In this document: positions 11,488-25,200 of the stretch, one piece after another
How positions within the stretch are numbered: the stretch's first letter is position 1
Layout of the letters: each line of letters starts with the position of its first letter
Source: Bathymodiolus brooksi
Lineage: Eukaryota > Mollusca > Bivalvia > Mytilida > Modiolidae
Direction of reading: 5' to 3'
Assembly: GCA_963680875.1 (NCBI GenBank)
Contig: OY804590.1
Coordinates: forward strand, 18,910,640 to 18,974,639
Length of the DNA stretch: 64,000 nucleotides
Notes under the pieces: model-generated
The model's input: the letters and a program-made list of their open reading frames with translations, nothing else
Databases searched by the model: none
Told to the model about the DNA's origin: nothing
Translations under genes and position numbers: made by a program

Positions 11488-11847
11488 GCAAGATATTTGT
11501 ATAAAGCATTCAGTAATGGAGGATAAACTCCAACTGTAGATTCTTATAAATAATTAACGAAACCCTAAAGTTTCCAAGATGTGGGTTTATCAAGAAGAAA
11601 ACAAAATATGGGTGAAGTAATACGAGTCTCATTTATTTTCAAGTTTAGGTAATCATAAAATCATAGGAATCATAAAATGACACATTTGTCTTGTAACATA
11701 ATGAATTGTGGGAGAGAAAAAAAAATAAAACTGAAATCTTTAGATTTGTCAAATGTCAAACTTCCTGAACTTCAACACAATCATAGAATATTAAAGGTCG
11801 TAATAGCATAAATATGTATGTAACATCGTAAAACAAATCTTATGGCT
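11488..11847. other. AT-rich non-coding sequence
   Basis: No gene or repeat is recognised. Confidence 0.4.
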
Positions 11848-12463
11848 CTGGGGCCGTGTTAATGAAAGTATCCTAAGCTATGTCCTAAGACTATCCTCGG
11901 ACATGTCTGAGATTGTATATCAAAGCTGTCTTAGCACTATCTTCGTCTAGGATGATCCTAGACATAATCGTTAATATGAATACGAGCTGATTTGTGTAAA
12001 GAAAGAATAATATAAATATAAATGCTACAAACATTAATGTGTTACGTAAAAGTTCACATAAAAAATAAAATGATAAGATTAAATTTTATTTTACTTATAT
12101 ATATTACATTGATTTAATTGTGATTTTTAGATAAGAAATGTATATAAACCTAATAAAATCTGATAATAATTTAATAAAATAATATCAATGAAAGTGATGG
12201 TAAATTTTAATCAATACGTGTACTTTACTTTAAACTTTTAGCCAAGTGAGCTGTTTTCAAGATGTCAACGTGTCACATCATCAGTTATTCAAAGGGGTTA
12301 AAGGATTAAAACCTATTTTGGTGTCCTAACTTTAGGATAAATTTTAGGACATATTGCAATTTAGGACACTTTCATTAACCCGACTTAGGACAAAGATATG
12401 TCATAAGATCATCCTATGACACGTCTTAGTCCTAAGACACCTTTGTTAACACGGACCCTGGTA
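11848..12463. mobile_element. MITE-like element with terminal inverted repeats
   Basis: The left end GGGGCCGTGTTAATGAAAGT and the right end, read in reverse complement as AGGGTCCGTGTTAACAAAGG, form imperfect terminal inverted repeats. Internal CCTAAG / CTTAGG blocks are repeated in both orientations near each end. The middle is AT-rich with no ORF. The length of about 615 bp, the TIRs and the lack of coding sequence fit a non-autonomous DNA transposon. I cannot assign the superfamily because no clear target duplication is visible. Confidence 0.7.
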
Positions 12464-13335
12464 TCCTAATGATTAAAGACCAACTGTATAGTAACTATAT
12501 TCTAATATGAGTGAGTAAATGGTTTTTTACACCAAGTGAACAATTGTGTTTTATGTCAAATTATAGCAATCATTGTATCTGATTTACATGTCCTTTATGT
12601 GCCCTGTAATTTGGGAAATAGATTTATTGAATAAACAGAAAATATCTGTTTATTCAACAATGAAGGGAGAAGCAAACCGTCAGAAGTGATTAATGAAATG
12701 TTTAAATTTAGAAATCTTTTGTGTTAATTATTATGACATCTAGATGTAGATTTAAAATAGATTGATGTTTACGCCACATAATTTTACTTATCGAATTTTA
12801 ATGTATTTCGTTCTAATTTAAATTTCCATTTAATTGCACAATTCAGCCCATTTACAGAAGTATTTGATAATATCATGCAGTTTTTGAATTAGACAACACA
12901 ATGATTTATATTTTAAATGTATTTATAATGGTGGTAACATATAAAAAAAAGTACTCTAAATAAAGTTAACGTGCTTTGGTAAGTAGACTCATTTACGTAA
13001 AGGCAATGAGCCGAATAAGTTGAATAACTTGGACATTTTCTAAATTATGGACATTCTTATGGAAACCTAGTATTGTGAGAGGTATTCATTTATTATCATT
13101 GAACTATTTTTTTAATTTTTGTTTATTAGAAACCAAATGGTTAGATTTTATACTCCGAGTCCGCATGCCGAGGTGTTTTAAATATACATTTGGTTTCTAA
13201 GCAGTTTGATGACTACTACAAATGTTGGATTCTCTTTCAAATATATCATATCTAATCATCTAATCATTTATTTTGACGTCTAATATGTTACCTTTTATAA
13301 TTTTATGATAGCCCCTCTCATAACATGGTTAACCG
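12464..13335. other. AT-rich non-coding sequence with two hairpins
   Basis: No gene is seen. A perfect 13-bp stem with a 5-base loop lies at 12627-12657 (TTGAATAAACAGA). A second imperfect inverted repeat at 13126-13200 has ends TTAGAAACCAAATG and CATTTGGTTTCTAA and more GC-rich inner arms around CCGCATG. It may be a small fold-back element. Confidence 0.6.
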
Positions 13336-13560
13336 TTATGAAATGTCTATGTTACAGATGACCCCGAATGTGATCCGTTTACGTTCCCTGTAGTCACTGT
13401 CCCACCCAACTTGACTCATTCATGATTGTTCAACGGCATCTTAATGAGCAACACGACGGGCGACACTAGTGGAACAGGAAGTGCTTACACATGACCTCAG
13501 TTGACACCCAGTATTGAGGGGTAGGTGTTGCTCCTTAGGTTTTTGTGTAGTGTTTTGTTG
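13336..13560 (+). repeat. CACGACG interspersed element, 5' part before the 38-bp array
   Basis: The conserved block AACACGACGGGCGACACTAG at about 13451 is followed by GGAACAGGAAGTGC and a T-rich stretch containing GTTTTGTTGACCATTG, after which the 38-bp array starts. The upstream stretch from 13336 (CCCCGAATGTGATCCG) seems to belong to the same element, as I recall it preceding this block in related repeats; that is weak evidence. Confidence 0.6.
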
Positions 13561-16500
13561 ACCATTGTTGGTTTGTTTGTCCTTTGTTGGTTTGTTTGTC
13601 CTTTGTTGGTGTTTTTCACCTTTGTTTGTTTGTTTGTCCTTTGTTGGTGTTTTTCACCTTTGTTGGTTTGTTTGTCCTTTGTTGGTGTTTTTTACCTTTG
13701 TTGGTTTGTTTGTCCTTTGTCGGTGTTTTTTACCTTTGTTGGTTTGTTTGTCCTTTGTCGGTGTTTTTTACCTTTGTTGGTTTGTTTGTCCTTTGTTGGT
13801 GTTTTTTACCTTTGTTGGTTTGTTTGACCTTTGTTGGTGTTTTTCACCTTTGTTGGTTTGTTTGTCCTTTGTTGGTGTTTTTTACCTTTATTGGTTTGTT
13901 TGTCCTTTGTTGGTGTTTTTTACCTTTGTTGGTTTGTTTGTCCTTTGTTGGTGTTTTTCACCTTTGTTGGTTTGTTTGTCCTTTGTCGGTGTTTTTTTAC
14001 CTTTATTGGTTTGTTTGTCCTTTGTTGGTGTTTTTTACCTTTGTTGGTGTTTTTCACCTTTGTTGGTTTGTTTGACCTTTGTTGGTGTTTTTTACCTTTG
14101 TTGGTTTGTTTGTCCTTTGTTGGTGTTTTTCACCTTTGTTGGTTTGTTTGTCCTTTGTTGGTGTTTTTCACCTTTGTTGGTTTGTTTGTCCTTTGTTGGT
14201 GTTTTTCACCTTTGTTGGTTTGTTTGTCCTTTGTTGGTGTTTTTCACCTTTGTTGGTTTGTTTGTCCTTTGTCGGTGTTTTTTACCTTTGTTGGTTTGTT
14301 TGTCCTTTGTCGGTGTTTTTTACCTTTGTTGGTTTGTTTGTCCTTTGTTGGTGTTTTTTACCTTTGTTGGTTTGTTTGTCCTTTGTTGGTGTTTTTCACC
14401 TTTGTTGGTTTGTTTGTCCTTTGTTGGTGTTTTTCACCTTTGTTGGTTTGTTTGTCCTTTGTTGGTGTTTTTCACCTTTGTTGGTTTGTTTGTCCTTTGT
14501 TGGTGTTTTTCACCTTTGTTGGTTTGTTTGACCTTTGTCGGTGTTTTTTACCTTTGTTGGTTTGTTTGTCCTTTGTTGGTGTTTTTTTACCTTTGTTGGT
14601 TTGTTTGTCCTTTGTCGGTGTTTTTTACCTTTGTTGGTTTGTTTGTCCTTTGTCGGTGTTTTTTTTACCTTTGTTGGTGTTTTTCACCTTTGTTGGTTTG
14701 TTTGTCCTTTGTTGGTGTTTTTTTACCTTTGTTGGTTTGTTTGTCCTTTGTCGGTGTTTTTTTACCTTTGTTGGTTTGTTTGTCCTTTGTTGGTGTTTTT
14801 CACCTTTGTTGGTTTGTTTGACCTTTGTTGGTGTTTTTTACCTTTGTTGGTTTGTTTGTCCTTTGTTGGTGTTTTTCACCTTTGTTGGTTTGTTTGTCCT
14901 TTGTTGGTGTTTTTCACCTTTGTTGGTTTGTTTGTCCTTTGTTGGTGTTTTTCACCTTTGTTGGTTTGTTTGTCCTTTGTTGGTGTTTTTCACCTTTGTT
15001 GGTTTGTTTGACCTTTGTCGGTGTTTTTTACCTTTGTTGGTTTGTTTGTCCTTTGTTGGTGTTTTTTTACCTTTGTTGGTTTGTTTGTCCTTTGTCGGTG
15101 TTTTTAACCTTTGTTGGTTTGTTTGTCCTTTGTCGGTGTTTTTTTACCTTTGTTGGTGTTTTTCACCTTTGTTGGTTTGTTTGTCCTTTGTTGGTGTTTT
15201 TTACCTTTGTTGGTTTGTTTGTCCTTTGTCGGTGTTTTTTACCTTTGTTGGTTTGTTTGTCCTTTGTCGGTGTTTTTTACCTTTGTTGGTTTGTTTGTCC
15301 TTTGTTGGTGTTTTTTTACCTTTGTTGGTTTGTTTGTCCTTTGTTGGTGTTTTTTACCTTTGTTGGTTTGTTTGTCCTTTGTTGGTGTTTTTCACCTTTG
15401 TTGGTTTGTTTGTCCTTTGTTGGTGTTTTTCACCTTTGTTGGTTTGTTTGTCCTTTGTTGGTGTTTTTCACCTTTGTTGGTTTGTTTGACCTTTGTCAGT
15501 GTTTTTTTACCTTTGTTGGTTTGTTTGTCCTTTGTTGGTGTTTTTTTACCTTTGTTGGTTTGTTTGTCCTTTGTCGGTGTTTTTTACCTTTGTTGGTTTG
15601 TTTGTCCTTTGTTGGTGTTTTTCACCTTTGTTGGTTTGTTTGACCTTTGTTGGTGTTTTTTACCTTTGTTGGTTTGTTTGTCCTTTGTTGGTGTTTTTCA
15701 CCTTTGTTGGTTTGTTTGTCCTTTGTTGGTGTTTTTTTACCTTTGTTGGTTTGTTTGTCCTTTGTCGGTGTTTTTTACCTTTGTTGGTTTGTTTGTCCTT
15801 TGTTGGTGTTTTTCACCTTTGTTGGTTTGTTTGTCCTTTGTTGGTGTTTTTCACCTTTGTTGGTTTGTTTGTCCTTTGTTGGTGTTTTTTACCTTTGTTG
15901 GTTTGTTTGTCCTTTGTTGGTGTTTTTTACCTTTGTTGGTTTGTTTGTCCTTTGTTGGTGTTTTTCACCTTTGTTGGTTTGTTTGTCCTTTGTTGGTGTT
16001 TTTCACCTTTGTTGGTTTGTTTGTCCTTTGTTGGTGTTTTTTACCTTTGTTGGTTTGTTTGTCCTTTGTTGGTTTTGTTGACCATTGTTGGTTTGTTTGA
16101 CCTTTGTTGGTGTTTTTTACCTTTGTTGGTTTGTTTGACCTTTGTTGGTGTTTTTTTACCTTTGTTGGTTTGTTTGTCCTTTGTTGGTGTTTTTCACCTT
16201 TGTTGGTTTGTTTGTCCTTTGTTGGTGTTTTTTACCTTTGTTGGTTTGTTTGTCCTTTGTTGGTGTTTTTCACCTTTGTTGGTTTGTTTGACCTTTGTTG
16301 GTGTTTTTCACCTTTGTTGGTTTGTTTGTCCTTTGTTGGTGTTTTTCACCTTTGTTGGTTTGTTTGTCCTTTGTTGGTGTTTTTCACCTTTGTTGGTTTG
16401 TTTGTCCTTTGTTGGTGTTTTTTACCTTTGTTGGTTTGTTTGTCCTTTGTTGGTGTTTTTTACCTTTGTTGGTTTGTTTGTCCTTTGTTGGTTTGTTTGA

Positions 16501-18178
16501 CCTTTGTTGGTGTTTTTTACCTTTGTTGGTTTGTTTGTCCTTTGTTGGTGTTTTTCACCTTTGTTGGTTTGTTTGTCCTTTGTTGGTGTTTTTCACCTTT
16601 GTTGATTTGTTTGTCCTTTGTTGGTGTTTTTCACCTTTGTTGGTTTGTTTGTCCTTTGTTGGTGTTTTTCACCTTTGTTGGTTTGTTTGTCCTTTGTTGG
16701 TGTTTTTTACCTTTGTTGGTTTGTTTGTCCTTTGTTGGTGTTTTCTACCTTTGTTGGTTTGTTTGACCTTTGTTGGTGTTTTTTACCTTTGTTGGTTTGT
16801 TTGTCCTTTGTTGGTGTTTTTCACCTTTGTTGGTTTGTTTGTCCTTTGTTGGTGTTTTTTACCTTTGTTGGTTTGTTTGTCCTTTGTTGGTGTTTTTCAC
16901 CTTTGTTTGTTTGTTTGTCCTTTGTTGGTGTTTTTCACCTTTGTTGGTTTGTTTGTCCTTTGTTGGTGTTCTTCACCTTTGTTTGTTTGTTTGTCCTTTG
17001 TTGGTGTTTTTCACCTTTGTTGGTTTGTTTGTCCTTTGTTGGTGTATTTTACCTTTGTTGGTTTGTTTGTCCTTTGTTGGTGTTTTTTACCTTTGTTGGT
17101 TTGTTTGACCTTTGTTGGTGTTTTTCACCTTTGTTGGTTTGTTTGTCCTTTGTTGGTGTTTTTTACCTTTGTTGGTTTGTTTGTCCTTTGTTGGTGTTTT
17201 TCACCTTTGTTGGTTTGTTTGTCCTTTGTTGGTGTTTTTTACCTTTGTTGGTTTGTTTGTCCTTTGTTGGTGTTTTTCACCTTTGTTTGTTTGTTTGTCC
17301 TTTGTTGGTGTTTTTCACCTTTGTTGGTGTTTTTCACCTTTGTTGGTTTGTTTGTCCTTTGTTGGTGTTTTTCACCTTTGTTGGTTTGTTTGTCCTTTGT
17401 TGGTGTTTTTCACCTTTGTTGGTTTGTTTGTCCTTTGTTGGTGTTTTTTACCTTTGTTGGTTTGTTTGTCCTTTGTTGGTGTTTTTCACCTTTGTTTGTT
17501 TGTTTGTCCTTTGTTGGTGTTTTTCACCTTTGTTGGTTTGTTTGACCTTTGTTGGTGTTTTTCACCTTTGTTTGTTTGTTTGTCCTTTGTTGGTGTTTTT
17601 CACCTTTGTTGGTTTGTTTGTCCTTTGTTGGTGTTTTTCACCTTTGTTTGTTTGTTTGTCCTTTGTTGGTGTTTTTCACCTTTGTTGGTGTTTTTTACCT
17701 TTGTTGGTTTGTTTGTCCTTTGTTGGTGTTTTTCACCTTTGTTGGTTTGTTTGACCTTTGTTGGTGTTTTTCACCTTTGTTGGTTTGTTTGTCCTTTGTT
17801 GGTGTTTTTCACCTTTGTTGGTTTGTTTGACCTTTGTTGGTGTTTTTCACCTTTGTTGGTTTGTTTGTCCTTTGTTGGTGTTTTTCACCTTTGTTGGTTT
17901 GTTTGTCCTTTGTTGGTGTTTTTCACCTTTGTTGGTTTGTTTGTCCTTTGTTGGTGTTTTTCACCTTTGTTGGTTTGTTTGTCCTTTGTTGGTGTTTTTC
18001 ACCTTTGTTGGTTTGTTTGTCCTTTGTTGGTGTTTTTCACCTTTGTTGGTTTGTTTGTCCTTTGTTGGTGTTTTTCACCTTTGTTGGTTTGTTTGTCCTT
18101 TGTTGGTGTTTTTCACCTTTGTTGGTTTGTTTGTCCTTTGTTGGTGTTTTTTACCTTTGTTGGTTTGTTTGTCCTTTT
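13560..18178 (+). repeat. 38-bp minisatellite, about 120 units
   Basis: The unit is TTGGTTTGTTTGTCC followed by TTTGTTGGTGTTTTTCACCTTTG-like sequence, with variants in T-run length (TTTTTC, TTTTTTA, TTTTTTTA) and GTTGG versus GTCGG. The plus strand is almost free of A. Units that skip the TTTGTTTGTCC half occur several times. A higher-order repeat of about 480 bp is seen between roughly 14050 and 15650, marked by TTTGACCTTTGTCGG near 14527, 15007 and 15485. All ORFs across the array are by-products of the repeat. The array sits in the T-rich part of a CACGACG element. Confidence 0.95.
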
Positions 18179-18598
18179 CTCTTTGTATTTTCTGTTTATT
18201 TTCCATTTACAGCGTTTTTGATCATCCTTTGGGTATATTTTAGCTTTTGTTATTGCAGTATACCGTATTGACAATTATCAATAAATTCTGAATCTGATTT
18301 ATTTGTTTTTCTCTGTTGTTTCAATACTATGTGAAATAAGCCACAATATGTTTACGTCAAATTTGCGTATTTATAAAAAGAGGTCAGACCAAATTTAAGA
18401 CGGGCTGATAGTTGATGCCAGGATACATTTAACATAATGTCAATGCAATATATTGTAGAGGTATAAAAATGCCAAATATACGAGTTGACATATTAATTTG
18501 TTATAAATTGTATGTTTATATTCACAAGTAAAATCAGTTCTTTCTAAAGGTAAGAATAGGTAATTGCTTAATTTTAATCTCTTTAAACCAGTCTCAGT
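18179..18598. other. array flank and AT-rich sequence
   Basis: The first 90 bases (CCTTTGGGTATATTTTAGC near 18226) look like the decayed 3' end of the CACGACG element. The rest shows nothing recognisable. Confidence 0.45.
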
Positions 18599-18599
18599 T

Positions 18600-18694
18600 T
18601 GAAAGCTTAGAGGATACATTAGTTTACAAAAGCACTGGTTACAAGTACAAAGCTGACAGTGAGGCAGCTAATACAAAGCCAAAAGTTAGGGTAA
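18600..18694 (+). CDS. possible upstream coding exon of the CNB-domain gene
   Basis: A pyrimidine-rich acceptor (TTAATCTCTTTAAACCAG) is followed by an open frame starting SQFESLEDTLVYKSTGYKYK and running to a donor-like AGG|GTAAAA. Only this one frame is open. The GTAAAA donor would leave phase 0, which does not fit the exon at 20432 (this needs an incoming phase of 2). An earlier donor, CAA|GTACAA at about 18643, would give the right phase. So either that weaker donor is used, or a further exon lies between, or this is chance. Confidence 0.3.
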
Positions 18695-18881
18695 AATAGT
18701 CTTTAAATTTCAATTCCAAACATATTTCACATTATTGAATATGTCTTACATCATGATTGTATATTTATCCTTCTGTATGTCGAGGTCATTGATATCCCGT
18801 TGCAAGACAAAATTTGTCGATCCTTAATTTCTATGTTAAATCGTTCTAGTAATGGATATATCTAAATACTCTTCAATACTA
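18695..18881. other. AT-rich non-coding sequence
   Basis: Nothing is recognised before the microsatellite. Confidence 0.4.
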
Positions 18882-20431
<1,550 letters not shown>

Positions 20432-20435
20432 AAAA

Positions 20436-21176
20436 ATGCTAGAACTGGCAAATTCCGTTAGCGATACTCAAACATTTTACGAGCAAGCAGAAGAAGAACG
20501 ACAGAAGGAACCAGAAAAACAAACAGAGGAAAAACAAGACAAAAACGTCCCTCCAGTTTTCAATAAAAGATTGTTCGTAACTTCCGGTAATGTAGTAATT
20601 ACTAAAGAGGCACGACGTATAATGTTAAGAAACTCACGATTTAGAAACGATGAAGATCCGGTTTTGTCGAAGTCGGATCTACTTGCAATGAAGTCAGTTG
20701 TGGATGGACTAAAGCTAATCCACAAGGATCAAGGTCATATAAAGGATGCATTAAGTCACTGTGTTACATTGGAAACGTACGAAGCTTTTCAATATGTTGT
20801 GAAGAAACAATGGGAAGACGTATTATCTTGTTATTATATTGTTCATGGTGCAGTGGAAGTGACGTATGATATGCGTGCAACGGCATCAAGAAGTGTTTAC
20901 CAACCAAATATAATATATAGTCACGGCACCGGAGAATATCTAGGAATAGTGAATTCCGTAGATAAAACAGAAGACATAGCACCACCTGCTACCGTTTATA
21001 CGAAGGAATTAAGTGAATTTTTAAGAATTGACAGAGAAAAATTTCATAGGATATGTGAAAGATTTACATCACTTTTGTTGACGGAAATTAGACGTTATGT
21101 GTTCAGAAAATTCACTGTTTTGTCAAAAGTGCAACCAGATGTTAAAGAGAAAATACTACCTCTTATTCAAAAAGAA
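20436..21176 (+). CDS. CNB-domain protein, large exon (first CNB domain)
   Basis: This is the only convincing protein-coding exon block outside the duplicated region. It starts after a strong acceptor at 20431; the first ATG at 20436 follows four A's, so it may be the true start or an internal Met of a longer protein. The 247 codons end at GAA|GTAAGT, phase 0. Residues 18-37 are E/K/Q-rich and probably disordered or coiled. Residues about 105-210 look like a cyclic-nucleotide-binding fold: YYIVHGAVEVTY (133-144) matches the beta-roll, HGTGEYLG (163-170) lies where the phosphate-binding cassette should be, and TKELSEFLRIDREKF resembles the last strands. The cassette lacks the usual FGE...PRAA pattern, so nucleotide binding is doubtful. 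The layout suggests a CNBD1/CNBD2-like protein; some such proteins act in sperm development, but that role is only inferred here. Confidence 0.8.
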
Positions 21177-22239
21177 GTAAGTCAAACTTTCTATTCTTAT
21201 TCAATGTTTGCGTTGACAGTATACTGGTACATCGAGATGTGCATAACATATAGTACACAATTACTATCAAATAATGACATATTTGAGCAAATAGGGAAAT
21301 GAGTAGCATACATTTATGGTGTACTTTGAACATTTGCTTACGTCAATCGTTTATTTTACTGTTTTAATTTCACTCATGGCTCATAATGTAAACCTTGAAA
21401 TATTTACATGATAGGACATATAATTATATTACCCCAGAATTACCTTATCAATATTTTTTGCAGAATTATGCTTTGTAGTATTGAGTATCTCTGAATATTT
21501 GTCTTTCATAATTAGAATTACACCCTAGGAGGAAGTTTAGAACGTAAAATAGATTTATGTTCTTTAATTTGGGGTACACTCCCATCCAAAAGGTTCTTCT
21601 TCGGGTTGTGTGGAACGAATCGAGCCCTGACAACTTTCTCTATGGAAGGGATGTACATGATTGTCTAGTATTATAAAAGTGCAAGGCACCTTACGTGTAA
21701 AATACAGTTTCCACGTCCGGTGTCTTTTGCATTGGTTTATTATTTGTGATTTTCTCCCCAGCAAGATATAGCTAAAATACTGGTCACATTGCGAGTCCTC
21801 TATTATGTTCCGGAAAATTTTCGACAGTGTGCTATTTTTTGTTTTTTTCATTTTATTTTATGACATTTAAGAGAGGTCAATCAACAATACTTGTTCGTGT
21901 AAATAAAAAAAAAAAGATAAATAGATAAATAAATTTATTTGAGACATCTATGAAAGAATATCGGGGTTATAACCATAATACCCAAATTTCCCCGGAACAG
22001 GGTACACACCTCTTACAAAATATGTGTCTGTCAGGTGCGCAGAACATGCAATCGTGAACATATTCCACTCGTCATAACAACTGAATAAATACATGTATTC
22101 ATCAGAAGATTGGAGAATGTCGCATTACTTGTACGTCAATAGAACGTTGTCTAATGGACAATAGCTTGCTACATGTAAGACTGGTACTTTCTAGAAACAA
22201 CTTTTCATACCTACCCATTGTAGCCTCTTTGGCTTGTGA
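21177..22239 (+). other. intron 1, first part
   Basis: The intron begins GTAAGT. No exon is seen. Around 21920-22070 the sequence (AAATTTATTTGAGACATCTA) looks like a dispersed bivalve repeat from memory, which I could not confirm. Confidence 0.45.
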
Positions 22240-25200
22240 CTATCAGTACCTCCGCTCATGATCACATCTCTGATGCCATCAGTACCTCCGCTCATGATCA
22301 CATCCCTGATGTCATCAGTACCTCCGCTCATGATCATATCCCTGATGCCATCAGTACCTCCGCTCATGATCACATCCCTGATGCCATCAGTACCTCCGCT
22401 CATGATCACATCCCCGATGCCATCAATACCTCCGCTCATGATCACATCCCTGATGCCATCAGTGCCTCCTCTCATGATCACATCCCTGATGCCATCAGTG
22501 CCTCCTCTCATGATCACATCCCTGATGCCATCAGTACCTCCGATTATGATCACATCCCTGATGCCATCAGTACCTCCGCTCATGATCACATCCCTGATGC
22601 CATCAGTACCTCCGCTCATGATCACATCCCTGATGCCATCAGTACCTCCGCTCATGATCACATCCCTGATGCCATCAGTACCTCCGCTTATGATCACATC
22701 CCTGATGCCATCAGTACCTCCGCTCATGATCACATCCCTGATGCCATCAGTACCTCCGCTCATGATCACATCCCTGATGCCATCAGTACCTCCGCTCATG
22801 ATCACATCCCTGATGCCACCAGTACCTCCGCTCATGATCACATCCCTGATGCCACCAGTACCTCCGCTCATGATCACATCCCTGATGCCATCAGTACCTC
22901 CGCTCATGATCACATCCCTGATACCATCAGTACCTCCACTCATGATCACATCCCTGATGCCATCAGTACCTCCGCTCATGATCACATCCCTGATGCCATC
23001 AGTACCTCCGCTTATGATCACATCCCTGATGCCATCAGTACCTCCGCTCATGATCACATCCCTGATACCATCAGTACCTCCGCTCATGATCACATCCCTA
23101 ATGCCACCAGTACCTCCGCTCATGATCACATTCCTGATGCCATCAGTACCTCCGCTCATGATCACATCCCTGATGCCATCAGTACCTCCGCTCATGATCA
23201 CATCCCTGATGCCATCAGTACCTCCGCTCATGATCACATCCCTGATGCCATCAGTACCTCCGCTCATGATCACATCCCTGATGCCATCAGTACCTCCGCT
23301 TATGATCACATCCCTGATGCCATCAGTACCTCCGCTCATGATCACATCCCTGATGCCATCAGTACCTCCGCTCATGATCACATCCCTGATGTCATCAGTA
23401 CCTCCGCTCATGATCATATCCCTGATGCCATCAGTACCTCCGCTCATGATCACATCCCTGATGCCATCAGTACCTCCGCTCATGATCACATCCCCGATGC
23501 CATCAATACCTCCGCTCATGATCACATCCCTGATGCCATCAGTGCCTCCTCTCATGATCACATCCCTGATGCCATCAGTGCCTCCTCTCATGATCACATC
23601 CCTGATGCCATCAGTACCTCCGATTATGATCACATCCCTGATGCCATCAGTACCTCCGCTCATGATCACATCCCTGATGCCATCAGTACCTCCGCTCATG
23701 ATCACATCCCTGATGCCATCAGTACCTCCGCTCATGATCACATCCCTGATGCCATCAGTACCTCCGCTTATGATCACATCCCTGATGCCATCAGTACCTC
23801 CGCTCATGATCACATCCCTGATGCCATCAGTACCTCCGCTCATGATCACATCCCTGATGCCATCAGTACCTCCGCTCATGATCACATCCCTGATGCCACC
23901 AGTACCTCCGCTCATGATCACATCCCTGATGCCACCAGTACCTCCGCTCATGATCACATCCCTGATGCCATCAGTACCTCCGCTCATGATCACATCCCTG
24001 ATACCATCAGTACCTCCACTCATGATCACATCCCTGATGCCATCAGTACCTCCGCTCATGATCACATCCCTGATGCCATCAGTACCTCCGCTTATGATCA
24101 CATCCCTGATGCCATCAGTACCTCCGCTCATGATCACATCCCTGATACCATCAGTACCTCCGCTCATGATCACATCCCTAATGCCACCAGTACCTCCGCT
24201 CATGATCACATTCCTGATGCCATCAGTACCTCCGCTCATGATCACATCCCTGATGCCATCAGTACCTCCGCTCATGATCACATCCCTGATGCCATCAGTA
24301 CCTCCGCTCATGATCACATCCCTGATGCCATCAGTACCTCCGCTCATGATCACATCCCTGATGCCATCAGTACCTCCGCTCATGATCACATCCCTGATGC
24401 CATCAGTACCTCCGCTCATGATCACACCCCTGATGCCATCAGTACCTCCGCTCATGATCACATCCCTGATGCCATCTGTACCTCCGCTTATGATCACACC
24501 CCTGATGCCATCAGTACCTCCGCTCATGATCACACCCCTGGTGCCATCAGTACCTCCGCTCATGATCATATCCCTGATGCCATCAGTACCTCCGCTCATG
24601 ATCACATCCCTGATGTCATCAGTACCTCCGCTCATGATCACATCCCTGATGCCACCAGTACCTCCGCTCATGATCACATCCCTGATGCCATCAGTACCTC
24701 CGCTCATGATCACATCCCTGATGCCATCAGTACCTCCGCTCATGATCACATCCCTGATGCCATCAGTACCTCCGCTCATGATCACATCCCTGATGCCATC
24801 AGTACCTCCGCTCATGATCACATCCCTGATGCCATCAGTACCTCCGCTCATGATCACATACCTGATGCCATCAGTACCTCCGCTCATGATCACACCCCTG
24901 ATGCCATCAGTACCTCCGCTGATGATCACATCCCTGATGCCATCATTACCTCCGCTGATGATCACATCCCTGATGCCATCAGTACCTCCGCTCATGATCA
25001 CATCCCTGATGCCATCAGTACCTCCGCTCATGATCACATCCCTGATGCCATCAGTACCTCCGCTTATGATCACATCCCTGATGCCATCAGTACCTCCGCT
25101 CATGATCACATCCCTGATGCCATCAGTACCTCCGCTCATGATCACATCCCTGATGCCATCAGTACCTCCGCTCATGATCACATCCCTGATGCCACCAGTA

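Noticed and set aside
13336..13414. A terminal coding exon (GATGACCCCGAATGTGATCC..., ending in TGA)
   Set aside because: It follows an acceptor-like site, but the sequence seems to belong to the upstream part of the CACGACG element and has no partner exon.
13525..18271. Many overlapping plus-strand ORFs rich in CFSPLLVCLSFVG-type residues that look like membrane proteins
   Set aside because: All are translations of the T-rich 38-bp repeat. The frame changes with each unit and every reading ends by chance.
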